DNA of 64,000 nucleotides, taken from NCBI GenBank assembly GCA_016298065.1, contig JAEDDN010000002.1, positions 124,001 to 188,000 of the forward strand, given 5' to 3'. The translations under genes and the position numbers were made by a program. A model generated the notes under the pieces. It saw nothing but the letters and a program-made list of their open reading frames with translations, searched no databases and was not told the DNA's origin. The stretch comes from Oscillospiraceae bacterium. GTDB taxonomy: Bacteria; Bacillota; Clostridia; Oscillospirales; Ruminococcaceae. This document shows positions 51,489 through 60,468 of this stretch, in pieces (the stretch's first letter is position 1; the number at the start of each line of letters is the position of its first letter).

Positions 51489-51520
51489 AAAAATCCGTCG
51501 GTACAAACCGACGGATTTTT
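51489..51520. terminator. Bidirectional terminator
   Basis: AATCCGTCGGT and ACCGACGGATT form the stem around ACAA, flanked by A and T runs, between glmS and the converging DUF624-like gene. Confidence 0.93.
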
Positions 51521-51536
51521 TATTTTAAATATAAGT

Positions 51537-52385
51537 TTAATTTTTATCGTTTTCATCGGATTTTTTAGAGGTTTCCTTACTTCCCCAATCCTCAAAAATT
51601 ACAAAGTCCTCTTCGTCAATATCGGAATAATCCGGCTCGTCAGGTCTTTTTTCGCCTGTCTTTTGATAGTAAGGCTCAATAACGTATTTTTCTATATACT
51701 GATACGAGTTAAACACAATTACAAAAGCTGACAAAGCTATACCTATCATCAAATAATAAGCAATTATCCACATAATGCCGTATGCGGTTATATACTGCGC
51801 ACAGGTTATCATAACGATTAAAAGCGTGGAAAAAAGCAAAGCGATAATGGTAAGGATATTTGTTTTTACGCTTACAATGGCAATTAAGAGCGCATTTTTT
51901 ATCATTTGCTTTAGGCTTTGATCTACCACCGAAATCATAGTAAACAGATAAAAGCTTGCTGTAATTAAAATAAACGCCAGTGCAAAGGTTATGAATAAAA
52001 AAACATAGAAAATTTTACTTACCGCTACCATCTGTAAATAAAAATAAACCGAAGCTATTATAAAAAACCCAACCACAGCGTTTATTAGCCCTGCAAAAAA
52101 GCCCTGTTTAAAATTCCTTTTAAACTCGTCGGAAAAATCCGAGCTTAAAAACACCGGCTTTTCCAAAGAGAAATTCCTAAGCACCGCAAAAAGCGCTACC
52201 GTAGCAGGACCTATAGTAATTATAGGTACACAGTAAAGAATATAAAGCATATTTAACATTATTAGCTTCCAGAACTTTCTGAAAAAAAGCTCAAAGAAAT
52301 AAAAAAATCTCTTTTTTTGAGGCGTATCCTTATCTACGCCCTTGCCCGTTTTAGGTGCACGGGACGAAGAATTAAATCCTGACAT
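51537..52385 (-). CDS. DUF624/YesL-family membrane protein
   Basis: A 282-residue protein with about six membrane segments. The region WKLIMLNMLYILYCVPIITIGPATVALFAVLR is the YesL-type opening (in two pieces, residues 40-72). An acidic cytoplasmic tail follows (DEPDYSDIDEEDFVIFEDW). YesL-like proteins often neighbour carbohydrate ABC transporters, but here it ends an operon behind spoIIM. Function unknown. Confidence 0.8.
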   Translation of the reverse strand: MSGFNSSSRAPKTGKGVDKDTPQKKRFFYFFELFFRKFWKLIMLNMLYILYCVPIITIGPATVALFAVLRNFSLEKPVFLSSDFSDEFKRNFKQGFFAGLINAVVGFFIIASVYFYLQMVAVSKIFYVFLFITFALAFILITASFYLFTMISVVDQSLKQMIKNALLIAIVSVKTNILTIIALLFSTLLIVMITCAQYITAYGIMWIIAYYLMIGIALSAFVIVFNSYQYIEKYVIEPYYQKTGEKRPDEPDYSDIDEEDFVIFEDWGSKETSKKSDENDKN

Positions 52386-52404
52386 TTAAACTTCCCCTTT
52401 TATC

Positions 52405-53064
52405 TTAAAGGTTAAAAAGTCCGCCGAATAACAGCGATACTACAACCTCTATTATACCTGCTGCAATTAAAAACAAAAACAAAATAATATTTTTTGTTAT
52501 GTAAAGCTTTAAAATTTCCTTTGACAGAGTTGTTTCTTTTAAAAAGCTTTTTAGCGTTGTGTTTGAAAGCCTTATCGACTCACGCACCGACAAGATAAGC
52601 GCAAAGGTAGAAATTATCACTACAGGTACTACCGTAAGCACACAGTACCCTACGCCCTGCCAGCCGTACTGAACGTACATATACCCCATATAACTGCCTA
52701 TCCCTAAGCCCTTAACAAACGGGATAAAGAAGGCTAAGGGTTGTCCTATAAAGCAAAAGCCCAAAAGAAACGCTAAAGCCAAAAACATACCGCTTGAAGT
52801 TACCGACGAAATAAATATCCCTATAAAAGACATGTTCTGCTTGTCCGCAATATAAGCGCTTCCTATTAGGTTGAGCTGCGAAAACACGCCTGTATTTCGC
52901 ATTATAAGCGCTCCGTAGAGCATACCCGCAAAGAACATTCCACCAAGCCAGTATATAAGCTTTGGAAGCTTTGGTGAAGTGTTTAGTTTATCTTCACTCT
53001 CACTTTTTTTATAAAATTTCGGCTGTATGGTACGCCTATCACTCGAAATTCTGTTTGATAACAT
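52405..53064 (-). CDS. spoIIM: Stage II sporulation protein M family
   Basis: About 219 residues from the ATG at 53064. A start 9 bases earlier overlaps the AAGGATG ribosome binding site. Some five membrane segments and the conserved PFVKGLGIGSYMGYMYVQYGW loop point to SpoIIM, which with SpoIID and SpoIIP drives membrane migration during engulfment of the forespore. No spoIID or spoIIP is nearby. The family also includes non-sporulation members, so the symbol is probable rather than certain. Confidence 0.83.
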   Translation of the reverse strand: MLSNRISSDRRTIQPKFYKKSESEDKLNTSPKLPKLIYWLGGMFFAGMLYGALIMRNTGVFSQLNLIGSAYIADKQNMSFIGIFISSVTSSGMFLALAFLLGFCFIGQPLAFFIPFVKGLGIGSYMGYMYVQYGWQGVGYCVLTVVPVVIISTFALILSVRESIRLSNTTLKSFLKETTLSKEILKLYITKNIILFLFLIAAGIIEVVVSLLFGGLFNL

Positions 53065-53137
53065 AAATATCATCCTTAATTTTTAAATATATTTAACTAT
53101 ATGTTTTTTAGATGAAATTTATGTCTTTTTAAAATAC

Positions 53138-54508
53138 TTAAGCTAACGCCGCTTTAATCATTATTGCACATTCAAGGCGCTTTTTCTCAAGCTCACAGGA
53201 AATTTTGTGCGGTTTAAGCACATCTCCCTCATAAGTGAGGTTATTTGCATTACAGCCGCCGCTGCAATAAAATTTTGCCCAGCAGCTTTTACATTCCTCT
53301 TTTGTGTATATATTTGCCTTAGCAAAGTAGTCTTTCTTTTTAAAGTCTACAGATAAGTCGTGTACGCTTCCCATTTTCCACTCTTCCTGCCCTACAAACT
53401 GGTGGCAGGGATAAACGTCACCATCGGGAGTTACCGCTACATATTCGTTGCCGCAGCCACAGCCCCTTAAACGCTTTATTGCACAAGGTCCCTGATCCAA
53501 GTCGAGCATAAAGTGGAAAAAGTTAAAGCCGTTGCCTGATTTTTTGCGGTCAATAAGCTCCTTTGCCAACTTTTCGTATTCGGCAAAGATTTCAGGCAAA
53601 TCCTTATCTGTCAAGGCGTAGTCCTTGTCAGTATCTGAAACTACAGGCTCAACGGAAATTTGGTCAAAGCCTATTTCGTTCAGGTGCATTACGTCTTTAC
53701 TAAAGTCTAAGTTATACTTAGTGAAGGTACCTCTTACATAGTACTGGTCGTATTTATTTCCCTCAGATAAACGCTTATCTACAAGCTCTTTATACTTTGG
53801 TACTATAATGTCATAGCTTCCCTTATTATTTACCGTCGGGCGAATTTTATCGTGAATTTCTTTTCTTCCGTCAATGGAAAGCACTACGTTTGACATTTCT
53901 TTATTTATGTAATCTATTATTTCGTCGTTTAAAAGCACACCGTTTGTGGTTATTGTAAAGCGAAACACCTTATTGTACTGCTTTTCTTTACTGCGGGCGT
54001 ATTCTACTACCTGCTTTACCACGTCGAAATTCATGAGCGGTTCTCCGCCGAAAAAATCAAGCTCTAAATTTTTTCTGCCGGCTGAATATTTTAACAAAAA
54101 GTCTATCGCCTTTTTTCCAGTTTCTACGTCAAGCAAGCTTCTGCCGCCGCCGAAATCGCCGGTTGAAGCAAAGCAGTATTTACATCTTAAATTGCAGTCG
54201 TGAGCGACGTGCAAGCACATAGCCTTTATCGGAGAAGCTACCATCATATTTGCATACTGCTCGTAGTCATCTTTTGAAAAAAGCACATCTGCGTCTATAA
54301 GCTCGTTTATTTCATCATAAGCCTCTTTTATCTGATTTATAGTGTATTTATCCCTTAGCTGTTTTGCAATTTTATATTCCTGCTCGGAGGTTACAGGCAA
54401 ATCGAGATAATCAAGCATATCGTATACAACATCGTCTACAATATGAACTGCACCGCTGTGTACGTCAAGCACAATGTTAAATCCGTTTAACTTATATTTA
54501 TGTATCAT
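53138..54508 (-). CDS. scfB: Radical SAM SCIFF peptide maturase
   Basis: About 456 residues from the ATG at 54508 (GGGAGGAT site). The N-terminal part is a RiPP-recognition-like domain (MIHKYKLNGFNIVLDVHSG). The radical SAM cluster motif is CNLRCKYCFA near residue 101. The C-terminal SPASM region has CAIKRLRGCGCGN, DVYPCHQFVGQEEWKMG and CKSCWAKFYCSGGCNANNL. It forms thioether bonds in the six-cysteine SCIFF peptide encoded just upstream. This peptide-maturase pair is a nearly universal trait of Clostridia. Confidence 0.95.
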   Translation of the reverse strand: MIHKYKLNGFNIVLDVHSGAVHIVDDVVYDMLDYLDLPVTSEQEYKIAKQLRDKYTINQIKEAYDEINELIDADVLFSKDDYEQYANMMVASPIKAMCLHVAHDCNLRCKYCFASTGDFGGGRSLLDVETGKKAIDFLLKYSAGRKNLELDFFGGEPLMNFDVVKQVVEYARSKEKQYNKVFRFTITTNGVLLNDEIIDYINKEMSNVVLSIDGRKEIHDKIRPTVNNKGSYDIIVPKYKELVDKRLSEGNKYDQYYVRGTFTKYNLDFSKDVMHLNEIGFDQISVEPVVSDTDKDYALTDKDLPEIFAEYEKLAKELIDRKKSGNGFNFFHFMLDLDQGPCAIKRLRGCGCGNEYVAVTPDGDVYPCHQFVGQEEWKMGSVHDLSVDFKKKDYFAKANIYTKEECKSCWAKFYCSGGCNANNLTYEGDVLKPHKISCELEKKRLECAIMIKAALA

Positions 54509-54538
54509 TTTATCCTCCCGAATAAGCACAATGAAATC

Positions 54539-54560
54539 GGGCAGACACTTCTGTCTGCCC
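54539..54560 (-). other. Hairpin between the SCIFF peptide gene and its maturase gene
   Basis: GGGCAGACA (54539-54547) and TGTCTGCCC (54552-54560) form a 9-bp stem with a 4-base loop. There is no T run, so it is likely a processing or stabilising hairpin letting more peptide than enzyme be made. Confidence 0.6.
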
Positions 54561-54570
54561 CCAAATCAAC

Positions 54571-54708
54571 TTATTTCTCGCATTTTTGGTTTGCTACCGT
54601 GCAGGAGGTTTTGCAAGCTGACTGACAAGATGCCTGACATTCGCCGCAGCCGCCTTTAGCAGCAGATTTCTTTAAATTTGCGTTATTAATTGTTTTTATG
54701 TGCTTCAC
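54571..54708 (-). CDS. scfA: SCIFF (six-cysteine in forty-five) ribosomal peptide precursor
   Basis: A 45-residue peptide, too short for ordinary gene calling. GTG start at 54708 after GAGAGG. The leader is MKHIKTINNANLKKSAAKGG and the core has six cysteines at 21, 24, 28, 32, 36 and 43 (CGECQASCQSACKTSC, then NQKCEK). Both length and Cys pattern fit the SCIFF family exactly. The maturase gene follows at 54508. The physiological role of the thioether-linked product is not known. Confidence 0.95.
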   Translation of the reverse strand: MKHIKTINNANLKKSAAKGGCGECQASCQSACKTSCTVANQKCEK

Positions 54709-54789
54709 AACAATCAACCTCTCTTTTATATTCTAACAAAGGCGTTCTCTGCCCTTTTTGTTTTATTATAACACAGTCAAAAGCTTTGT

Positions 54790-55203
54790 TCAACGCCTAT
54801 TTTGTCTTTTTTTGCGGTTTTTGGTCAAAACGGCACAAAGCGTTGTTATAAGTATAATGACAATAAGCTTTACAAAGGTAAGCGCACTCATCGGCGCTCT
54901 AAAGGATACTATATTTGCTATAACCCATATAATAGCCAAGATAATTCCGTTTATAAGCCCTGCGGTTAATTTGTTTTTGCTAAACGCTTTGCCGGTTAAA
55001 AAGCCTGTAACAGCGGCAAAGGACGCAATACACACAAACGCCATTACCGTTAAAGCGGCGTCTGATAAATCTGCACTCGCTACAATTATGCTCATAACAA
55101 GCGATATAATAAGAAAGCAAATAAAGCCTGCCGCCATGCAAATACCGCCGCCTAAAAGCATATCCCTAAAGCTGTTTGTCGCTTTTTTGTTTGTCTGAGA
55201 CAT
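54790..55203 (-). CDS. TIGR04086 family membrane protein
   Basis: A 137-residue protein with four membrane segments: GICMAAGFICFLIISLVMSII, AALTVMAFVCIASFAAVTGF, LINGIILAIIWVIANIVSF and LIVIILITTLCAVLTK. Proteins of this kind are usually found beside the SCIFF peptide and yajC in Clostridia, and that is the case here. It might help export or anchor the peptide, but nothing in the sequence shows that. Confidence 0.85.
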   Translation of the reverse strand: MSQTNKKATNSFRDMLLGGGICMAAGFICFLIISLVMSIIVASADLSDAALTVMAFVCIASFAAVTGFLTGKAFSKNKLTAGLINGIILAIIWVIANIVSFRAPMSALTFVKLIVIILITTLCAVLTKNRKKRQNRR

Positions 55204-55305
55204 AAAACTGCTCCTCTCAAAATATTATAATGCTCATCGCTATAACCCTTTAAAATTATGCCTTTACATAATAATATTCCAAGCGGAGCTGTCATATACT
55301 TGATT

Positions 55306-55605
55306 TTATTTAGATTCCTCTAATTCACGAGCTGTCTCATTTGACTGTATTGCCCAGCGCTTTAATCTTATTTTGTTTTTATCGCCTGCTGTTTCTATAA
55401 CAACATTATCCTCTTTGAGATTTACTATAAGGCCGACAATACCGCCTATAGTAACTACCTCGTCGCCTATCTGAAGCGAGCTTCTCATTTTTTGCTCTTC
55501 CTTAGCCTTTTTGTTTTGAGGACGAATTAAAATAAAATACATCGCTACAAACATAATGATTATAATTCCGAAGGAACTTACATATTGCAATATCTGTTGT
55601 GACAC
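55306..55605 (-). CDS. yajC: Preprotein translocase subunit YajC
   Basis: A 99-residue protein with one N-terminal membrane helix (FGIIIIMFVAMYFILIRPQ) ending in the hallmark IRPQNKKAKE, then the soluble beta domain SLQIGDEVVTIGGIVGLIVNL. It accompanies SecDF in protein export. It lies between nfnB-like and TIGR04086 genes. Confidence 0.95.
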   Translation of the reverse strand: MSQQILQYVSSFGIIIIMFVAMYFILIRPQNKKAKEEQKMRSSLQIGDEVVTIGGIVGLIVNLKEDNVVIETAGDKNKIRLKRWAIQSNETARELEESK

Positions 55606-55684
55606 AAATTACACCTCCCAGCGTTTTTAACATTAAGGTTATTATACTAAAATTACCACTATTAAGCAATGAAATTTTTGTAAA

Positions 55685-57070
55685 TTACTTATTTTTCAAA
55701 TACTCGTCTATCGAAGCTGCCGCAGTTTTACCTGCTCCCATAGCCAAAATAACGGTAGCGGCGCCTGTAACGGTATCACCGCCTGCGTAAACGCCTACCT
55801 TTGAGGTAGCCATAGACTCATCTGCGATAATACAGCCTCGTTTATCTGCATTAAGTCCCGTTGTCGTTGAACGGATAAGCGGATTAGGCGAAGTACCTAC
55901 CGCCATAATAGCGGCGTCAATATCGAGCATAAATTCGCTTCCCTCTATTGCTTTAGGTCTGCGTCTGCCCGATTCGTCAGGCTCGCCGAGCTCCATTTTA
56001 GAACATTCCATACCTGCTACATGGCCGTCCTCGTCGCCTACTATGCGCTTCGGATTGGTAAGGAGCATAAATTCTATTCCTTCTTCTTTAGCGTGGTGAA
56101 TTTCCTCGATACGAGCAGGCATCTCTTCTTCGGAACGACGATAAACTATGTATACATGCTCAGCACCAAGTCTTTTTGCACTTCTTGCGGCGTCCATAGC
56201 AACATTTCCGCCACCCACTACTGCAACTGACTTGCTTTGCTTTATCGGAGTGTCATATTCGTCGAGATATGCTTTCATCAAGTTTATTCTGGTTAAAAAT
56301 TCATTTGCGGAATAAACTCCTACAAGACCCTCACCCTCGATTCCCAAAAATCCGGGTAAGCCTGCTCCCGAGCCTATAAATACTGCGTCAAAACCGCTTT
56401 CAAAAAGCTCGTCAACCGACAAAATTCTGCCGATAACCATATTTGTCTGAACCTTTACGCCCTGAGCGATAAGGTTATCAATTTCCTTTTGCACAATGCT
56501 TTTGGGCAGTCTGAATTCGGGAATACCGTAAACCAAAACACCGCCCGCCTTATGAAAAGCTTCAAAAATAGTTATGTCATAGCCGAGCTTTACAAGGTCG
56601 CCTGCGCAGGAAAGTCCTGCAGGACCTGCTCCGACTATAGCTACCTTTTTACCATTGAGCTGAGGTTTTTGGGGCTTTTCGTTTAAATTTTCCATAGCCC
56701 AGTCGGCAACAAAACGCTCAAGTCTGCCTATACCTACGCTCTCGCCTTTTATGCCTCTTACACATTTACCCTCGCACTGACTTTCCTGAGGACAAACCCT
56801 ACCCGATACGGCAGGTAATGCATTAGTCATCTTTATTATCTCGTAAGCGGTTTTAAAGTCGCCTTTTGCTACATTTGCGATAAATTCCGGTATTCTTACG
56901 TTAACCGGGCAACCCGAAACACAGGGCTTATGCTTACAGTTAAGACATCTTTGAGCTTCCTCTATAGCCATTTGCTCGGTATAGCCCAAAGCTACTTCGG
57001 AGAAATTTTTATTTCTTACATTTGGCGCCTGTTCGGGCATTTTTGTTTTATTAGGGCTCATATTAGGCAT
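55685..57070 (-). CDS. NADPH-dependent glutamate synthase small-subunit-like protein (NfnB-like)
   Basis: A 461-residue flavoprotein, usually annotated gltA. N-terminal Fe-S cysteines: AQRCLNCKHKPCVSGCPVNV and GRVCPQESQCEGKCVRG. The FAD site is VAIVGAGPAGLSCAGDLVKLG, and the NADPH site VAVVGGGNVAMDAARSAKRLG. No large GltB subunit is encoded. Instead the gene overlaps by 8 bases a DHOD-like FAD/NAD subunit, the arrangement of NfnAB, which couples NADH, ferredoxin and NADPH by electron bifurcation. Confidence 0.9.
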   Translation of the reverse strand: MPNMSPNKTKMPEQAPNVRNKNFSEVALGYTEQMAIEEAQRCLNCKHKPCVSGCPVNVRIPEFIANVAKGDFKTAYEIIKMTNALPAVSGRVCPQESQCEGKCVRGIKGESVGIGRLERFVADWAMENLNEKPQKPQLNGKKVAIVGAGPAGLSCAGDLVKLGYDITIFEAFHKAGGVLVYGIPEFRLPKSIVQKEIDNLIAQGVKVQTNMVIGRILSVDELFESGFDAVFIGSGAGLPGFLGIEGEGLVGVYSANEFLTRINLMKAYLDEYDTPIKQSKSVAVVGGGNVAMDAARSAKRLGAEHVYIVYRRSEEEMPARIEEIHHAKEEGIEFMLLTNPKRIVGDEDGHVAGMECSKMELGEPDESGRRRPKAIEGSEFMLDIDAAIMAVGTSPNPLIRSTTTGLNADKRGCIIADESMATSKVGVYAGGDTVTGAATVILAMGAGKTAAASIDEYLKNK

Positions 57071-57908
57071 TGTCTTTTCCTCCGTTTCCGCCGAGCAAGC
57101 GACATTCCTTGGAACGCTCGTCTTTTTGATAAAAAGAGTTTCTCCTCATAAGCTCGTCAAAATCAACCTTATGTCCGTCAAAATCAGGTCCGTCAACGCA
57201 CGCAAACTTTGTCTTGCCGTCAACCGTTACTCTACAGCCGCCGCACATACCCGTACCGTCAATCATTATCGGGTTTAGTGATACTACGGTTTTAATGTTA
57301 TAAGGCTCTGTCACCTTACAGACAAATTTCATCATTGGGATAGGTCCGATAGCAACTACTATATCGTATTTGTTGCCGGCGTCTATAAGCTCCTGCAAAG
57401 CGTTTGTTACAAAGCCCTTTTTGCCGTAGCTTCCGTCGTCGGTGGTTAAAATAAAGTTGTCGCTGACCGCTTTCATTTCGTCCTCTAAGATAACTATATC
57501 CTTGCTTCTAAAGCCTGCTATCATATCGACCTCAACGCCCATATTATGAAGCTTCTTAGCCTGTGGATATGCTATGGCACAACCTACGCCGCCGCCTACT
57601 ACTACTGCTTTTTTTACATTTTCAAAATGGCTCGCAACGCCCAAAGGACCTACAAAGTCCAGTATATAATCGCCCTCATTTAACTGTGCGAGCATTTTTG
57701 TGGAGTTTCCTACGGTCTGAAATATAATGGTGACGGTTCCCTTATCCCTATCATAATCCGCAATAGTAAGGGGAACTCTTTCGCCGTATTCATCTACTCT
57801 GAAAATAATAAACTGACCTGCCTGAGCTTTTTTTGCAATAAGAGGTGCATCTATATCCATAAGCACAACAGAGTCATTTAACGCTTTTTTCCTTAATATT
57901 TTAAACAT
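57063..57908 (-). CDS. Sulfide/dihydroorotate dehydrogenase-like FAD/NAD-binding protein (NfnA-like)
   Basis: A 281-residue protein of the ferredoxin reductase-like family. FAD-binding half: RVPLTIADYDRDKGTVTIIFQ. NAD half: VVGGGVGCAIAYPQAKKL. The C-terminal 2Fe-2S ligand region is CGGCRVTVDGKTKFACVDGP. Homologues are annotated SudB or NfnA. With the overlapping partner gene it probably forms a bifurcating transhydrogenase, standard in saccharolytic Clostridia. Confidence 0.9.
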   Translation of the reverse strand: MFKILRKKALNDSVVLMDIDAPLIAKKAQAGQFIIFRVDEYGERVPLTIADYDRDKGTVTIIFQTVGNSTKMLAQLNEGDYILDFVGPLGVASHFENVKKAVVVGGGVGCAIAYPQAKKLHNMGVEVDMIAGFRSKDIVILEDEMKAVSDNFILTTDDGSYGKKGFVTNALQELIDAGNKYDIVVAIGPIPMMKFVCKVTEPYNIKTVVSLNPIMIDGTGMCGGCRVTVDGKTKFACVDGPDFDGHKVDFDELMRRNSFYQKDERSKECRLLGGNGGKDNA

Positions 57909-57968
57909 TATGTATTCCTCCTGAAAATATGTGAAGAATTTTATTAAGATAAAAATTTGTACTTAATT

Positions 57969-57997
57969 ATTATACTAAAAATGGCCCCAAAACACAA
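57969..57997 (-). promoter_or_regulatory. Putative promoter of the nfn-like operon
   Basis: On the minus strand TTGTGT (plus-strand 57992-57997), a 17-base spacer and TATAAT (57969-57974), about 60 bases before the nfnA-like ATG. It overlaps the hairpin at 57985-58017. Confidence 0.5.
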
Positions 57998-58017
57998 GTA
58001 GTAAATGTGTATTGGGG
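57985..58017 (-). terminator. Possible terminator at the leader-distal end of the CRISPR transcript
   Basis: CCCCAAAACACA (57985-57996) pairs with TGTGTATTGGGG (58006-58017) with one mismatch. On the minus strand it is followed by CCATTTTTAG, suited to end the CRISPR array transcript. Confidence 0.5.
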
Positions 58018-58048
58018 AGATTTAAAAAATGTAATTTATAGTAACAAT

Positions 58049-58072
58049 ACCCCACCGCTAAAGCGGTGGGGT
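58049..58072. other. GC-rich hairpin next to the last CRISPR repeat
   Basis: ACCCCACCGC (58049-58058) and GCGGTGGGGT (58063-58072) form a perfect 10-bp stem, 7 bases from the leader-distal repeat. Neither strand has a proper T run after it, so it is not a plain terminator. Confidence 0.5.
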
Positions 58073-58079
58073 AAAAAAT

Positions 58080-59369
58080 GTTTCAGTACCTTATAAAATT
58101 ACACTATTCTCAAACATTCTTTCAGACAACATTCTATCAGCAGGTGTTTCAGTACCTTATAAAATTACACTATTCTCAAACTTACCTGTCCGATTGTGCT
58201 TTTAAAGCGTGGTTTCAGTACCTTATAAAATTACACTATTCTCAAACATGTCTTTGCCGTCATTATGAATTTTTAAAGTTTCAGTACCTTATAAAATTAC
58301 ACTATTCTCAAACTGCGGATTGTTTTGACTATTGTATCGGTTAGTTTCAGTACCTTATAAAATTACACTATTCTCAAACGAAAGCCTTTGTGCGACAATA
58401 TCATTTGCTGTTTCAGTACCTTATAAAATTACACTATTCTCAAACTCGTCAATATCAACACTCTGATTGTTTAAAGTTTCAGTACCTTATAAAATTACAC
58501 TATTCTCAAACATCGGCATTGACGCAATCATTCCGCTTATTGTTTCAGTACCTTATAAAATTACACTATTCTCAAACTGGACGGCTCAACTGTTCCGAAT
58601 TTAGATAGTTTCAGTACCTTATAAAATTACACTATTCTCAAACACGTCAACGCTACGACTTTTTTTAGGTGCAGTTTCAGTACCTTATAAAATTACACTA
58701 TTCTCAAACCTTGAAACGTTAACGGTAGCAGTAATATCTGTTTCAGTACCTTATAAAATTACACTATTCTCAAACCTTTTTTGAAAAGAGGTTGATTTTT
58801 CTTTTGTTTCAGTACCTTATAAAATTACACTATTCTCAAACCGCAAAACCTCTACAAAACTCACACCTGCAGTTTCAGTACCTTATAAAATTACACTATT
58901 CTCAAACTACTGACCTATATTATATAAACGTAGTCGGGTTTCAGTACCTTATAAAATTACACTATTCTCAAACCACATCGACAACAAGTCTTGCCTTGAT
59001 ACAGTTTCAGTACCTTATAAAATTACACTATTCTCAAACCGAATTTTATTTGTTTGTACATAAACTTCAGTTTCAGTACCTTATAAAATTACACTATTCT
59101 CAAACGATATGCTCCGAAAGCGAGCTTTATGACAGGTTTCAGTACCTTATAAAATTACACTATTCTCAAACTAAACTCACTCCTACGAACCCCCGAAGCA
59201 AGTTTCAGTACCTTATAAAATTACACTATTCTCAAACAGCTGCTAATACTTTTCCCCATGTAGAGCTGTTTCAGTACCTTATAAAATTACACTATTCTCA
59301 AACTTTCTGTGGTGCTTTCAAGTAAAAGGCATAGTTTCAGTACCTTATAAAATTACACTATTCTCAAAC
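58080..59369 (-). CRISPR. Type II-A CRISPR array, 20 repeats and 19 spacers
   Basis: A 36-base repeat recurs at exactly 66-base steps from 58080 to 59334. Read on the minus strand, the cas direction, it starts GTTTGAGAATAGTGTAA and ends AAGGTACTGAAAC, a pattern usual for type II-A in Clostridia. The spacers are all 30 bases. The repeats I inspected are identical, including those at both ends, so there is no worn terminal repeat. Spacers look unrelated to each other. Orientation is set by the adjacent csn2-cas2-cas1-cas9 genes and by the leader at 59370-59479. Because 66 is divisible by 3, false repeat proteins appear on the plus strand. Confidence 0.98.
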
Positions 59370-59479
59370 CTCAAATAAAATGCGCCCACTATATAACACA
59401 CGGTAATCTTATAAAGTACAATAGAAAATTTTATTTAAAAAGTTAAATAAAACCTCTATTTAAAATTATTATACCTTAT
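59370..59479 (-). promoter_or_regulatory. CRISPR leader
   Basis: A 110-base AT-rich stretch between csn2 and the first repeat. On the minus strand it ends GCATTTTATTTGAG right at the repeat. The last seven bases ATTTGAG equal the leader-end sequence described for spacer integration in some streptococcal type II-A systems. An array promoter is expected here but no single -35/-10 pair stands out. Confidence 0.8.
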
Positions 59480-60151
59480 TTATTCTTCATTGTAAATCAC
59501 CTCGCACAAATCATTATCAATAATATATGTGTTATTTTTATCAAAGACCTCATCAATATGATTTTCTATATCCAGACAACAAACGTCCATTGACTTCAGT
59601 GTTTCGCAAAGCGTTTGCATTTCCGAATATGAGCAGTATAAATTAAGATTATAAAATATAAAAAGCTTTATTTTTAAATATTTTTCAATAAGCTTAATAT
59701 ATAAAATAATTTTTTCAAGATAATTATCGGCATCTTCCCTAACCTTAAAATCAAGTAATTTTATAATTGATGACGTATCAATATCCTCACTCGCTTTAAG
59801 GTCAAAGTCATATTCACGGCAAAGCTTTTCTGCAAGATTAAAAAGCATACCTTTTACTTCAAAAACTTCTTTCAAAAACAGTTCATTTGCAGAAACCTCT
59901 AAGCCTGTATATATTTTTGACATCATCTTTTTATTATTAAATTCAATATCCAAGGCGTTATTTATTACTGAAACTGTTTTATTAAAATCAACAGGTGTAA
60001 AGTTTTTAGAAACAATAAATAATTCATTTTCGTTTCCGTTTAATATTTCACTTACCGTATCTCTGAAAAGTTTTTTATTCTCTATAACCAAAGTGACTAT
60101 ACCGCTTTTTATATCCATAGGTTTCGAAAGATATTTATAAGCTATCATCAT
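59480..60151 (-). CDS. csn2: CRISPR adaptation protein Csn2
   Basis: A 223-residue protein, the size of the short Csn2 group. It is the marker of subtype II-A. Features are the N-terminal IENKKLFRDTVSEIL, the helical middle (EVKGMLFNLAEKLCREYDFDLK) and the beta strands IKLFIFYNLNLYCS near residue 165. Family members form a tetrameric ring around DNA ends and help spacer acquisition. It overlaps cas2 by 4 bases (ATGA), so it is coupled. Confidence 0.92.
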   Translation of the reverse strand: MMIAYKYLSKPMDIKSGIVTLVIENKKLFRDTVSEILNGNENELFIVSKNFTPVDFNKTVSVINNALDIEFNNKKMMSKIYTGLEVSANELFLKEVFEVKGMLFNLAEKLCREYDFDLKASEDIDTSSIIKLLDFKVREDADNYLEKIILYIKLIEKYLKIKLFIFYNLNLYCSYSEMQTLCETLKSMDVCCLDIENHIDEVFDKNNTYIIDNDLCEVIYNEE

Positions 60152-60468
60152 AAAATCACTAACCTTTCGTCACTGTCTACAACATTACTGTAAATATTCC
60201 CGACTATTATATCCATTTTCTGAAATTGTTTTTCGGTAATACAAAGCACCTGTACCAAGCCTTTTTGCGGCTTTATCTTTTTTAGGTTATCCACAATAAG
60301 CTTAGCGGAATTTTGGTTTAGGGCAAGCTTAACATATACAGATTCCTGCATCATCATAAATCCGCTTTTTATAAGCGAGCGTCTGAATTTTGAATATTCT
60401 CGCCTATCCTCAAGTTTTTCTGTAGGCAGGTCAAAAAATACTATTACTCTCATATATCTATAACTCAT
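60148..60468 (-). CDS. cas2: CRISPR-associated endonuclease Cas2
   Basis: A 106-residue ferredoxin-fold protein, RYMRVIVFFDLPTEKLEDRREY with the conserved Asp at residue 13, FRRSLIKSGFMMMQESVYVK in the middle. It bridges two Cas1 dimers in the integrase. It overlaps the end of cas1 by 11 bases and csn2 by 4. Confidence 0.97.
   Translation of the reverse strand: MSYRYMRVIVFFDLPTEKLEDRREYSKFRRSLIKSGFMMMQESVYVKLALNQNSAKLIVDNLKKIKPQKGLVQVLCITEKQFQKMDIIVGNIYSNVVDSDERLVIL

Noticed and set aside
55685..57070. Classical glutamate synthase (GltBD) assignment
   Set aside because: No large GltB subunit is present. The overlapping DHOD-like gene instead gives the NfnAB arrangement.
58078..59325. Plus-strand reading frames with repeated FQYLIKLHYSQT units, looking like a repeat protein
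   Set aside because: They are the CRISPR repeats read in one frame. The 66-base period is divisible by 3 and the repeat has no stop in that frame.
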